The notes below the pieces were generated by a model. That model was not told the origin of the DNA and made no database searches. It worked only from the letters and a program-made list of their open reading frames with translations. A stretch of 64,000 bases of DNA, from the NCBI RefSeq assembly GCF_003027925.1, contig NZ_PYPS01000029.1, positions 31,318 to 95,317 of the forward strand. The letters are read 5' to 3'. Source of the DNA: Micromonospora sp. RP3T (lineage in GTDB: Bacteria; Actinomycetota; Actinomycetes; Mycobacteriales; Micromonosporaceae). Below, one piece after another: positions 41,809-49,809 of this stretch. The first letter of the stretch is position 1. Each line of letters starts with the position of its first letter. The position numbers and the translations under genes were made by a program.

Positions 41809-44467
41809 CCTGCCGCACCACCTCGATGTCGTGCTCGCCGGAGCAGAGCAGCCAGGTGCCGGGGACGGTGACCACGTCGGCGGTGGCCTGGTTGGCGCTG
41901 GCCGTCCAGTCCTCGCCGTCGCCGCTGCGGTACACGCCGCGCTCGCCGCCGGCCAGCACCAGCCGACCGGCGCCGGACGGGTCGGTCGGCGCGGTGGCGG
42001 CGATGGCGTCCACCGGCGAGAACCGGGTCCGGTCCCGCAGCGGCAGCCCGCAGTTGACCATCACCGGCCGCCACTGCGGCTGCCCGGCGAGGGTGTCCAG
42101 CCGGACCACGCCGCCGCTCTGCGTGGCCGCCAGCGCCAGCGGCCCGCTGAACGCCAGGTCCCGGCAGGTGCCGCCGATCCAGCCGGCGGCCATCGACTGC
42201 CACTGCACGTCGGACTCGAACAGCCGGGTCCGGTGTGCGCCCTGGCCGGGTTTCTTCGGGTCCGGCTCGCCCGCGCCGCACCACAGCAGCGTGGCCGGTC
42301 CGTCGTACTGCACCGCGAGGACGCGGTTGTCCACGTTGGCGAGGCCGACGTGGCTGAACGTGCCGGGGCGGCCGGCCGCGACGGACAGGTAGACGCCGAA
42401 GCCGGCCTGCGCGGCGACCGCCACGCCGGGCGCGCCGCGCTCGGAGACGAACGACCGCACCGCGTAGAACCCGCGGTCGGCGTCGGCCGGGTCGACCAGG
42501 ATCTGCAACGGCACCGCGCCGGGCAGCAGCGGCACCTCGTACAGGCCGGCGTCGGTGGCCAGCAGCAGCGCGCCGGTGCCGTCCCGGTCGATCCACGCCA
42601 GGTCCCGCACGCCGGAGTCGAGGTCGGTGAGCAGCGTCCACGTCTCGCCCAGGTCGGTGCTCAGCCGCACCCGGGAGCCGCCGGCGTCGCGGGCGGTCAC
42701 CACCGCCACCGAACCGGCCCGGGGCACCACGCCGGGGCGGGTCGGGGCGGGCGCGGGCGCGACCCGGACCACCGTCTCGTCGTCGAACCGGCCGGCTGGT
42801 TCCCAGCCCGCGCCCGCGTCGGTCGAGCGGAACAGCACCGGCCCGCGCCCGGCGTACCAGGTGTCCGGCTGGTACTGGTCCACCGCGACGGTCCGCACCT
42901 GCGCGTCCGGCGCCTCGTCGACCACGAACCGCACCGACTCGACGTACCGCACGCCCGGCTCGGCGTGCTCCAGCATCCGGTAGACGTTCGACGCGCGCAG
43001 CGGCTCGCCGAACGCCCAGCCGGTCGGGTTGAGTGTCGTGGGCAGCGGGCTGAGCGTCTGGTGCAGCCGGTCGTGGATGCGCCGGCGGACCGCGTCCACG
43101 TCCTCCTCGCGGCGCACCACCACCCGGGCCCGGACCGAGACCGCCTTGTACCGGGCCCAGCCGGCGCGCACCGCCGTGCCCAGCGCGCGGCGGCGTTCCA
43201 GGTCGGCCTCGACCCGGCGGCGCGCCTCCTCGACCTCGTGTTCGCGCAGCACCGACACCGGCAGCCGGCCGCCGGGGCGGGCCGCCTCCGGCACGTACGG
43301 CACCAGCACCACCTCCACCTCGCCCGGCCGGGCGAAGCTGTAGACGGCGGCCCGGGTGAACGCCCGCGCCCGCGCCACCGCGCCGGAGCCGGTGGCGAGG
43401 ACCTCGAAGTCGCGGGCGGTGACCGCGCGCTGCTGGGCGAAGAACTCGTACGGCCCGCGGGCCAGCACCGACTCCAGCGACTCCAGCTCCCGGCCGCCGG
43501 TGGCCGGCAGCGGGTTCGTCACCCGCAGCCCCGGCAGCGGGTCGCGCAGGCTGGTCAGCACGCCGGCGGCCACGTTCCCGGCCGACCCGCCGCCGCACCG
43601 GTACCAGAGCCGCACCTGCCGCCCGGCCGGCGGCACCGCCGCCACCGTGGTCGCCCCGGCCGCCGTCGGCGCCCCGGCCGTTCCCTCGTCGGTCGGGGCG
43701 CTCCCGGTGCCGCTCCCGGCGTCCGGCCCGCTCCCGTCGCCGGTGGCCGGGCGCAGGTCCAGCGCGGGCGCGAACGTGACCACTCCGGAGGCGCGGTCGA
43801 CCAGGTAGACCCTGGCCTGCGGGCCGATGCCGGCGAAGCTGTCCACCGGCTGCCAGATCTCGTACGTGCGTCCCTCGTGCTCCCGGGCCGCGGCGCCCAG
43901 CTCCACCGAGCCGGCCGGCACCTCCACGCCGAGCAGCAGGTCCAGCGCCTCGGTGGTGCGGGTCAGCGGCGCGCGGGCGGCCCGGAACGTCTGGCCGGGC
44001 TGGCCGGTGCCGGTGCCCAGCAGTTCCGCGTCGACCGGCTCGCAGTGGTGCACGCGTACCGTCGTCTCGGTCTCGCCGGCGGGCAGCACTGCCGGTTCGG
44101 TGGTCACGAAGACGACCGGCCGGGGGTCGGCGCCGCGGGCCGCGGCGATCCGGGTGCCGGCCGGCACCCGCACCGGGCCGCGGTCGGGGCCGGTGCGGGT
44201 CAGGCGCACGTCCGCCCAGGCCGCCGCCGGCGGGTGCCGGGTCGCGCCGAGCAGGTTCAGGAACGCCACGTACGCCTTCTCCGGCAACTGGTTCAGCCGG
44301 TAGATCATCACCTCGGTCAGGTAGGCGAACGCCTCCAGCAACGCCATCCCCGGGTCGTGCGCGGACAGGTCCGTCCAGTCCGGACAGGAGCGGCGGATCC
44401 GTTCCCGGGCCTCGGTGACCAGGTCGAGGAAGGCACGGTCGTCCAGGTGCGGCACCGGCAGCGTCAT
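41789..44467 (-). CDS. Baseplate J-like protein with C-terminal Asp-box beta-propeller
   Basis: 892 residues, about 200-250 more than typical baseplate J-like proteins (near 650). The front has the family start (DWTDLSAHDPGMALLEAFAYLTEVMIYR, split by others) and LPEKAYVAFLNLLGA; a middle domain has VARARAFTRAAVYSF and VRRIHDRLHQTLSPLPTT. From about residue 530 the chain changes to propeller-like repeats with BNR/Asp-box forms RSTDAGAGW (about 545), LSTDLGETW (about 600) and RSGDGEDW (about 846). The J part should form the baseplate ring; the propeller may bind a ligand at the particle tip. It overlaps gp25 by 4 bp. Confidence 0.87.
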   Translation of the reverse strand: MTLPVPHLDDRAFLDLVTEARERIRRSCPDWTDLSAHDPGMALLEAFAYLTEVMIYRLNQLPEKAYVAFLNLLGATRHPPAAAWADVRLTRTGPDRGPVRVPAGTRIAAARGADPRPVVFVTTEPAVLPAGETETTVRVHHCEPVDAELLGTGTGQPGQTFRAARAPLTRTTEALDLLLGVEVPAGSVELGAAAREHEGRTYEIWQPVDSFAGIGPQARVYLVDRASGVVTFAPALDLRPATGDGSGPDAGSGTGSAPTDEGTAGAPTAAGATTVAAVPPAGRQVRLWYRCGGGSAGNVAAGVLTSLRDPLPGLRVTNPLPATGGRELESLESVLARGPYEFFAQQRAVTARDFEVLATGSGAVARARAFTRAAVYSFARPGEVEVVLVPYVPEAARPGGRLPVSVLREHEVEEARRRVEADLERRRALGTAVRAGWARYKAVSVRARVVVRREEDVDAVRRRIHDRLHQTLSPLPTTLNPTGWAFGEPLRASNVYRMLEHAEPGVRYVESVRFVVDEAPDAQVRTVAVDQYQPDTWYAGRGPVLFRSTDAGAGWEPAGRFDDETVVRVAPAPAPTRPGVVPRAGSVAVVTARDAGGSRVRLSTDLGETWTLLTDLDSGVRDLAWIDRDGTGALLLATDAGLYEVPLLPGAVPLQILVDPADADRGFYAVRSFVSERGAPGVAVAAQAGFGVYLSVAAGRPGTFSHVGLANVDNRVLAVQYDGPATLLWCGAGEPDPKKPGQGAHRTRLFESDVQWQSMAAGWIGGTCRDLAFSGPLALAATQSGGVVRLDTLAGQPQWRPVMVNCGLPLRDRTRFSPVDAIAATAPTDPSGAGRLVLAGGERGVYRSGDGEDWTASANQATADVVTVPGTWLLCSGEHDIEVVRQDAPNRD

Positions 44468-44946
44468 GGCGTGACCCCCTCACCGGGCCGGTCGGCCGAG
44501 CCGCCGCCGGGCCGGTCGCCCGGGTCGTCGGGCTCGTCGTCGGGCGGCAGCAGGTCGACGGAGAAGACGAGCTGGCCGGGGGAGAGGCTGGCCCGCACCC
44601 GGTAGTCCAGCCGGATCACCAGGCGCCACGGGTCGTCCGGGTCCGGGCCGGCGTCCACGTCGAGCACCTCCACCCGCGGCTCCCAACGCCGGATCGCCTG
44701 CCGCACATAGTGGATGGCCAGGCCCGCGGTGGTGTCGTCGTTCGGTGCGAAGACCAACCGGTGCAGCCGCGACCCGTAGCCGGGACGCATCAACCGCTCG
44801 CCCGGCGTGGTGGACAGCAGCAGGCACAGCGCCTGGCGTACCGTCTCGTCGCCCTCGGTCATGGCGAGCCCGCCGGCGGCGGTGAGCGCGAGGCCGCCGG
44901 CGCGCCCGGCGTCGAAGCCGGCGCCGACGAACCGGAACGCCCTCAT
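44464..44946 (-). CDS. gp25-like baseplate wedge protein
   Basis: 160 residues from the ATG at 44946. The GPW/gp25 core is visible: GDETVRQALCLLLSTTPGERLMRPGYGSRL, then LVFAPNDDTTAGLAIHYVRQAIRRWEPRV and LVIRLDYRV. The tail is acidic and proline-rich. It would initiate sheath assembly at the baseplate. It overlaps the PAAR-like gene by 4 bp and baseplate J by 4 bp. Confidence 0.92.
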   Translation of the reverse strand: MRAFRFVGAGFDAGRAGGLALTAAGGLAMTEGDETVRQALCLLLSTTPGERLMRPGYGSRLHRLVFAPNDDTTAGLAIHYVRQAIRRWEPRVEVLDVDAGPDPDDPWRLVIRLDYRVRASLSPGQLVFSVDLLPPDDEPDDPGDRPGGGSADRPGEGVTP

Positions 44947-45281
44947 CGGTCCGCCCCCAGGAACATCTGCCGCGGGTCGTGGACCCGGTGGTGCACGGTG
45001 CCCGGCGGCGTGCCGTCGGTGAGCCCGTCCAGGTGCGACAGCACCACCGGCTGCCGGTCCACCCGCACCCAGGCGCTGTAGCCGACCGTCACTGTCATCG
45101 TGTGCAGGCAGGGCTTGACCGTCGGGCCGTAGTTCGGGCAGGCGGTGACGTCCCGCCCCACCGGGTCGGGCCGCACCAGCACCGGCACGCCCCGCACGGT
45201 GACCCAGCGCTGCGACGGGCGGTTCGTCACCCGCCCGTCGTGGCCGCAGGTGATCAACGAGTCGCGGTGGATCCAGCGCAT
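44943..45281 (-). CDS. PAAR-like spike-tip protein
   Basis: 112 residues. It has a His/Cys pattern that could hold a metal (LITCGHDGRV; ACPNYG; KPCLHTMTV) and ends DPRQMFLGADR. Short proteins with this layout are found between the VgrG-like spike and gp25 in actinobacterial CIS clusters and are taken to cap the spike. The call rests on size, motif and place. Confidence 0.7.
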   Translation of the reverse strand: MRWIHRDSLITCGHDGRVTNRPSQRWVTVRGVPVLVRPDPVGRDVTACPNYGPTVKPCLHTMTVTVGYSAWVRVDRQPVVLSHLDGLTDGTPPGTVHHRVHDPRQMFLGADR

Positions 45282-46852
45282 CAGCCACCTCCGGAGGAAC
45301 GGGCGAGCGTACGGGCCTGGGCGGCGGCGGTCTGCGCGTCCTCGGCCGCCGGGGCGTGCAGGAAGTCGACGGTCTTCGCGCGCACCACCATGGCCCGGCC
45401 CGGCGCGGAGAGCACCAGGTCACCGGCGGCGTGCACGGTGGTCAGTTCGGGACGCAGCTCGACGAAGCTGCCCGCGTCGGTGGCCAGCCGCAGCGTGCGC
45501 CCGTCGTCGTCGATCACGATGGACTGGCCGGTGCCGGTCCGCATCGACCAGCGGCGGGACCGGCCGGAGACGATCCCCGCGTCGTACGGCTCGACGGCGC
45601 CGAACAGCGAACCGAGCACCACGCCCGAGGTCGGCTCCCCGCCGGGCAACGCCACCAGCACGGTGTCCTCCGGGTCGGGCAGCGCGACGATCCCCTTGCC
45701 CCGGCCCGCGCCCGGACACAGCACGGCGAGCCAGCCGGCGTCCAGGTCCCCGTACGCCGGCAGCGTCACCCGGGCCCGGCCCAGCCCGTCCGGGTCGTCG
45801 ACGGCGGTCACCGTGCCGAGCGTGACGGTCGCCGCCGGCGGCGCCGCGACCGGCGGCGGCTCGGGCGGGGCGGTGGAGAACCGGGTCAGGTGGCCGTCCG
45901 CGTCCAGCGTGTGCACCACCTCGGTCAGCACGTACACGCCGGCCACCGGATCCGGGACGCCGGCCAGCGCGATCCGCCGGCCCGGCCGCAACGCCGGGTC
46001 ACCCTCGGCCGTGCCCTCGACCGTGACCAGCGCGGCGACCCGCGCGTCCAGCCCGGCCTGGGCCAGCGCGGCCAGCTCGTCGTCGCTGCGCCCCGGCTGG
46101 TCCACCGCGGTACGCACCCCGTCCGCGCCGACGTCGCCCGGCTCCGGGCGCAGCGGGATCCGCCGCCCGCTGCGCGCCTCACCGACCCGCTGCCCGAGCG
46201 GCTCGGCGCGCTGCGGGTGCCAGCCCAGCGCCGCGCACTCCGCGCCGGCCCGGTCCAGGTTCTCGACGATCCGCAGCGCGTGCACGGTTCCGCCGAGCGT
46301 CAACGGCACCGGCTCGCCGTGGCCGTCGAGGGTGAGCAGCCGCAGCCGGTCCCCGTCCACGCCCAGGTGCAGCCCGGCCCGGCCGGCCACCTCGCACAGC
46401 AGCTCCAGGTCGGTGTGCCGGTGCTGGAGCAGCCGATCCAGGCGCGGCCCGTCGACCTCGGCGACCACCGCCAGCCCCAGCCCGGCGCACAGCTCCCCGG
46501 CGAGCTCGGCGGCCGTCACCGACTCGAACACCCGCAGCTCCTGCCGCTTGCGCAGCCGGTGCAGCGGGTCGTACGCCCGGATCCGCAGCAGCGCGGCGCC
46601 GTCGCCCGCGTACTCCACCTCGACGGCGGTCACCTCGCCGGTGAACAACGCGTCCGGGTGGCCGTCGAGGCGGACGTCGAGCGCCGCGCCGGGGCGTACC
46701 GGTGGGTCGAGGGCGCCCGGGCCGGGCGCGGTGGCCAGCGCCAGCTCGCACTGCGTCGGCCGGTCCAGCCGGGCGGCGACCCGGACCCCGCGCAGCCGCG
46801 TCGGGTCGGCCAGCGGCCGCCCGTCCACGCGTACCGCCGCCGCCCGCTTCAC
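45281..46852 (-). CDS. VgrG-like spike protein (late-control D plus gp5 OB fold)
   Basis: 523 residues from the GTG at 46852, with GGAGG (46859-46863) upstream; the frame continues further but reads as shadow sequence. The front is a gpD-like domain (RIRAYDPLHRLRKRQELRVF; LDRLLQHRHTDLELLCEVA), then the gp5-type OB fold at about 330-400 (DPDGLGRARVTLPAYGD; LPDPEDTVLVALPGGEP; GVVLGSLFG) and a C-terminal beta-stalk. It forms the trimeric puncturing hub. Its start overlaps the stop of a 27-codon gene (GTGA). Confidence 0.88.
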   Translation of the reverse strand: MKRAAAVRVDGRPLADPTRLRGVRVAARLDRPTQCELALATAPGPGALDPPVRPGAALDVRLDGHPDALFTGEVTAVEVEYAGDGAALLRIRAYDPLHRLRKRQELRVFESVTAAELAGELCAGLGLAVVAEVDGPRLDRLLQHRHTDLELLCEVAGRAGLHLGVDGDRLRLLTLDGHGEPVPLTLGGTVHALRIVENLDRAGAECAALGWHPQRAEPLGQRVGEARSGRRIPLRPEPGDVGADGVRTAVDQPGRSDDELAALAQAGLDARVAALVTVEGTAEGDPALRPGRRIALAGVPDPVAGVYVLTEVVHTLDADGHLTRFSTAPPEPPPVAAPPAATVTLGTVTAVDDPDGLGRARVTLPAYGDLDAGWLAVLCPGAGRGKGIVALPDPEDTVLVALPGGEPTSGVVLGSLFGAVEPYDAGIVSGRSRRWSMRTGTGQSIVIDDDGRTLRLATDAGSFVELRPELTTVHAAGDLVLSAPGRAMVVRAKTVDFLHAPAAEDAQTAAAQARTLARSSGGG

Positions 46853-46932
46853 CGCACGCCTCCGGTCGTGGCGTGGCCGGAGTGATCGTGGCCCCCGCGC
46901 GCCACCGGCGCGGACGGGTCGGATGCGGTCAC
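46849..46932 (-). CDS. 27-residue micro-gene between tube-cap and spike genes
   Basis: An open frame of 27 codons (start GTG 46932) with His-rich sequence (VTASDPSAPVARGGHDHSGH). Its start overlaps the tube-cap stop and its stop overlaps the VgrG start, both as GTGA. Two exact overlaps suggest it is translated, either as a small protein or as a coupling leader. Confidence 0.55.
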   Translation of the reverse strand: MTASDPSAPVARGGHDHSGHATTGGVR

Positions 46933-47690
46933 GGCGTACCTCCCGTCGTGGTGGCGGCGTCGAGCGGAGGCGTGGCGAGGACGGACGCCGGCACCGCCAG
47001 CGCGGTGCCGGCCGGCACCGTGAGCGGGTCGGTGATCCGGTTGTGTTCGGCGAGCAGCCGCCAGCGCAGCGGGGACCCCAACGCGTCGTGGGCGAGCAGG
47101 TCGAAGCGCACACCCGACCAGCCCGGTTCGGCCGCGCCGTCCGCGGCGGCCACCACCGCCGAGCCGGGCGTCACGGTCGGGGTGCTCGCCGCGGCCAGCT
47201 CCGCCTCGAAGCCGGCCTGGGCCGCCTCGGCGCTCTCCGCCACCCGGACCAGCCGTAGCCGCAGCCAGGAACGCCGGGGCGTGCCGGTGAGCGTGAACGC
47301 GTCGAAGCGTTCCGCGATCGCCGCGATCACGCCGGGCACGTTCCAGGTCTTGCCCCAGACCAGCCGGACCAGCGGCGGACGCGGCCAGCCGTGCTCGACG
47401 GTGGAGTTCTCGGCGAGCATCCACAGCGGACGGGTCAGCGCGCGGACGTCGTCGGGGCGGGCCGGGGACTCCACGAAGTCGATGTCGAAGAGCAGGTCCA
47501 GCACCAGTTCGGTGCGCCCGCCGCCGGTGAAGACCAACGGGTCGTCGGCGAGGCCGGCACCGGTGAGCGACCCGTCCGGTCTGCCGCGCGGGCGTATCCC
47601 GGCCAGCCGGGTGACCTGCACGGTCTCCGGATTGAGCAGGCAGTCGACCCGAGTGCCCGACTCGTCCACGAGGAAGGCGACGCGTTCCAT
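46929..47690 (-). CDS. LysM-type tube-cap / tube-interface protein of the CIS
   Basis: 253 residues from the ATG at 47690. It starts MERVAFLVDESG and contains RTELVLDLLFDIDFVESP and VRLVWGKTWNVPGVIAAIAERFDAFT, marks of the CIS tube protein that couples tube and spike. The last 55 residues form a LysM-like module (DLLAHDALGSPLRWRLLAEHN; DPLTVPAGTALAVP). It overlaps the linker gene's last base and the micro-gene's start. Confidence 0.88.
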   Translation of the reverse strand: MERVAFLVDESGTRVDCLLNPETVQVTRLAGIRPRGRPDGSLTGAGLADDPLVFTGGGRTELVLDLLFDIDFVESPARPDDVRALTRPLWMLAENSTVEHGWPRPPLVRLVWGKTWNVPGVIAAIAERFDAFTLTGTPRRSWLRLRLVRVAESAEAAQAGFEAELAAASTPTVTPGSAVVAAADGAAEPGWSGVRFDLLAHDALGSPLRWRLLAEHNRITDPLTVPAGTALAVPASVLATPPLDAATTTGGTP

Positions 47691-49351
47691 CAGCCACCCG
47701 CCTGTTCCCGGTCCAGCAGGGCGTCCCGGAACCGGGCGGCGCGCGGGGCCGACGCCAGGGGCGACGGCTCGTCCGGCAACGCCGGCCACGGGTCCCGGTA
47801 CGCCGTGCCGGCCTCCGCCGCCGCGCTCGGCTGTTGCACCTCGCCCGGTCGCCCGGCGCCGCCGGCCCGGTCCGCGCCGGTCTCGCCGGGCAGGGCCGGC
47901 CATGGGTCGACCGGACGGCGCCGACCCGCGTCGTGCGCCGTCGGAGGCGTCGACGGGTACGGTCGCCGCCACGACAGCGGCACCGGGAACTCGCCGCCGC
48001 GCTCCGCGCCGGCCCCGTCGACCGATCTCTGCGGCTTGCGAGAGACCGGACGCGTCGCCTCCGTGGGTCCCGCGGTGGCGCCGGCCGGCTCCCGGCCGCC
48101 ACGACGGGAGTCAGCCGCCGCGTGTCGGCCCGGCGCACGCGACCAGTCCGGCCCGGCCCCACCGGGTACGTCCACCCGGTCCGTGACCCGGTCGGACCAT
48201 CCCGCACGCCGTGCTCGCCGCCCCGATCGGTCGGCCCCGGCCAACCCGGCCGCGCGGGCCGAGCCGGCTACGGCGCTCGACCCGGGGATGCCGTCGTGAC
48301 GGGGCGTGCCGTCGTTACTCGATGGGGCGTGTCCCGGTCGGCTGCCCCGTTCCGGTGCGCCGACCGAGCCTGCGGTGCCACCCGGCCATCCGGTGGCGGC
48401 CGAGGACGCGGCGGCGTCGCGCCCCGGTGTGCCGGGACGTGTCGGTGCGCCGCCGCCGGTTGCCGCTGAGGCTCCGGAAGCCGCCGCGTCAGGTGCGGCT
48501 GGCCCGGTAGCCCGGGATCCGGCAGCGCGGGATCCGACAGCGCGGGATCCGGCAGCGCGGGATCCGGCAGCGCGGGATCCGGCATCCGCCGCGAGGCCGG
48601 AGGACACCGCCTGGGACGCGGCCCGGGTCGGATCGGCCCAGGCCGCCGGCACGCCCCGGCCCGCCGGTTCCGTACCGGCCGGATCCCGGTCCGTCGGCAC
48701 CCGGCCCGTCGGCACCCGGCCCGTCGGCACCCGGCCCGGTTCGGCGTCCGCGTCACTCGGAGCGGGGTACGTCTCCCCGTCGGGCCACGCCGTCTCGCCG
48801 TTCGGGTCGGAGCCGATGACCGCCGCCGCGAAAGGGAAGCCGTGGGGCCACCGTCCATCGCTCCCCGTGCTGCCACGGTGCGGGACACTCGTCCCCACCA
48901 TCGGGAGGCCCTGAAGATCTTGGTAGGAAGCGGCCCCCAGAAGGGCCATTTCGTACCAAGATCTCGGCGAGCCGATCCGCCGGGAGCCGACGCCGGTCGG
49001 GCGTGCCCGCCACGCCCGCCACAGCCGTTCCACCCAGCCCCACCCCACGCCGGCTCTCGCGGGCCGCTCGGTGATCAAGGAGTTCGGGTCGGCCACGAGG
49101 TCGGAATCGTCGCGAACTCCTTGATCATCGCCGGTGGGTGCGGGGTGGGGGAGGTCGCGGAGGAGGCCGGGGGCGTGGGCGGCCACCAGGCGGAGCCAGT
49201 GCTCCGGGGGCTCGCCGGGGCGGCGCGACGGTGGAGCCGTAGACGGTGCGGCCGGCGGCCGGCGGGCGGTGGGCGGCGGGTCCGTGAGACGGTCGGCGGT
49301 GGCCCGCAGCGCGCGGGCCAGCCGGTCACGCGGTCGTCGGGGCGGTCGCAC
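47690..49351 (-). CDS. Repeat-rich linker protein of the eCIS cluster, invaded by two palindromic elements
   Basis: 553 residues from the GTG at 49351, overlapping the tube gene by 26 bp. The first 70 residues look conserved (RDRLARALRATADRL; RRPGEPPEHWLRLVAAHAPG). Palindromic elements D and C then read through in frame as QGVRDDSDLVADPNSLITER and EMALLGAASYQDLQ. The middle carries 15-bp tandem repeats encoding VPTGR and AAGSR units, and the C-terminus has PWPALP motifs. A flexible spacer is likely; no enzyme motif is seen. The region may once have been several segments. Confidence 0.6.
   Translation of the reverse strand: MRPPRRPRDRLARALRATADRLTDPPPTARRPPAAPSTAPPSRRPGEPPEHWLRLVAAHAPGLLRDLPHPAPTGDDQGVRDDSDLVADPNSLITERPARAGVGWGWVERLWRAWRARPTGVGSRRIGSPRSWYEMALLGAASYQDLQGLPMVGTSVPHRGSTGSDGRWPHGFPFAAAVIGSDPNGETAWPDGETYPAPSDADAEPGRVPTGRVPTGRVPTDRDPAGTEPAGRGVPAAWADPTRAASQAVSSGLAADAGSRAAGSRAAGSRAVGSRAAGSRATGPAAPDAAASGASAATGGGAPTRPGTPGRDAAASSAATGWPGGTAGSVGAPERGSRPGHAPSSNDGTPRHDGIPGSSAVAGSARAAGLAGADRSGRRARRAGWSDRVTDRVDVPGGAGPDWSRAPGRHAAADSRRGGREPAGATAGPTEATRPVSRKPQRSVDGAGAERGGEFPVPLSWRRPYPSTPPTAHDAGRRRPVDPWPALPGETGADRAGGAGRPGEVQQPSAAAEAGTAYRDPWPALPDEPSPLASAPRAARFRDALLDREQAGG
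48512..48586. repeat. 15-bp tandem repeat, about five copies
   Basis: The unit GCGCGGGATCCGGCA (one copy with GA for GG) encodes AGSRA-type peptide repeats in the eCIS linker protein. Confidence 0.8.
48692..48738. repeat. 15-bp tandem repeat, three copies
   Basis: The unit GTCGGCACCCGGCCC encodes VPTGR repeats in the linker protein. Confidence 0.8.
48915..48964. repeat. Palindromic element C inside the linker gene
   Basis: The arms AGATCTTGGTA (48915-48925) and TACCAAGATCT (48954-48964) are exact inverted repeats around 28 nt. The element keeps the frame open. Confidence 0.75.
49072..49127. repeat. Palindromic element D inside the linker gene
   Basis: 15-bp perfect arms, TGATCAAGGAGTTCG (49072-49086) and its complement (49113-49127), around 26 nt. 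It lies near the 5' end of the linker gene. Confidence 0.8.
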
Positions 49352-49808
49352 TGCCGGACTCCAGCTCCAGCCCCTCGTACGCCAGGGTCAGCGCCTCGAT
49401 GGCGATCTCCTGGGAGAGGGTGTTCAGGTGGGCGCCCCGCCACCGGGTCGGCCAGGCGTTGATCATGTTCCAGCGCAGCACCTCGGCGGTGCCGGCCGGG
49501 TCGAGCAGCACCACCGAGACGTTGCGCCGGTTGACCGTGCCCTTCGCCGCCGCGTTCACCCAGTCCCACAGCTCCCGGGCGTTGGTCAGGCCGAAGTGGA
49601 GCGTCACCGGCGCGTACTCGACCTGCCCGGGCACGGCGCGGATGCGCTCGTTGCCGGCCTCCCGGTACGCCAGCGACGGGATCGCCACCTCGAAGCCGCT
49701 GACCTCGGTGAAGTGCCCGTTGGTGATGCCGTTGATGAGCAGCTTGAAGTGGTACGCCCGGTACGGGTCGACGGGCGCGCCCGGCTGCGGGGTGGCCGTG
49801 GTCGGCAT
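49326..49808 (-). CDS. Contractile tail tube protein (T4 gp19-like)
   Basis: 160 residues from the ATG at 49808. Hallmarks: YRAYHFKLLINGITNGHFTE, VSGFEVAIPSLAYREAGNE, APVTLHFGLTNARELWDWV and the long C-terminal strand RWRGAHLNTLSQEIAIEALTL. This forms the inner tube. It lies 1 bp from the sheath stop and overlaps the linker start by 26 bp. Confidence 0.92.
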   Translation of the reverse strand: MPTTATPQPGAPVDPYRAYHFKLLINGITNGHFTEVSGFEVAIPSLAYREAGNERIRAVPGQVEYAPVTLHFGLTNARELWDWVNAAAKGTVNRRNVSVVLLDPAGTAEVLRWNMINAWPTRWRGAHLNTLSQEIAIEALTLAYEGLELESGSATAPTTA

Positions 49809-49809
49809 G

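Noticed and set aside
48268..49462. Separate plus-strand genes within the eCIS linker region
   Set aside because: Frames on the plus strand there read as Arg/Pro-rich shadows with no ribosome site.
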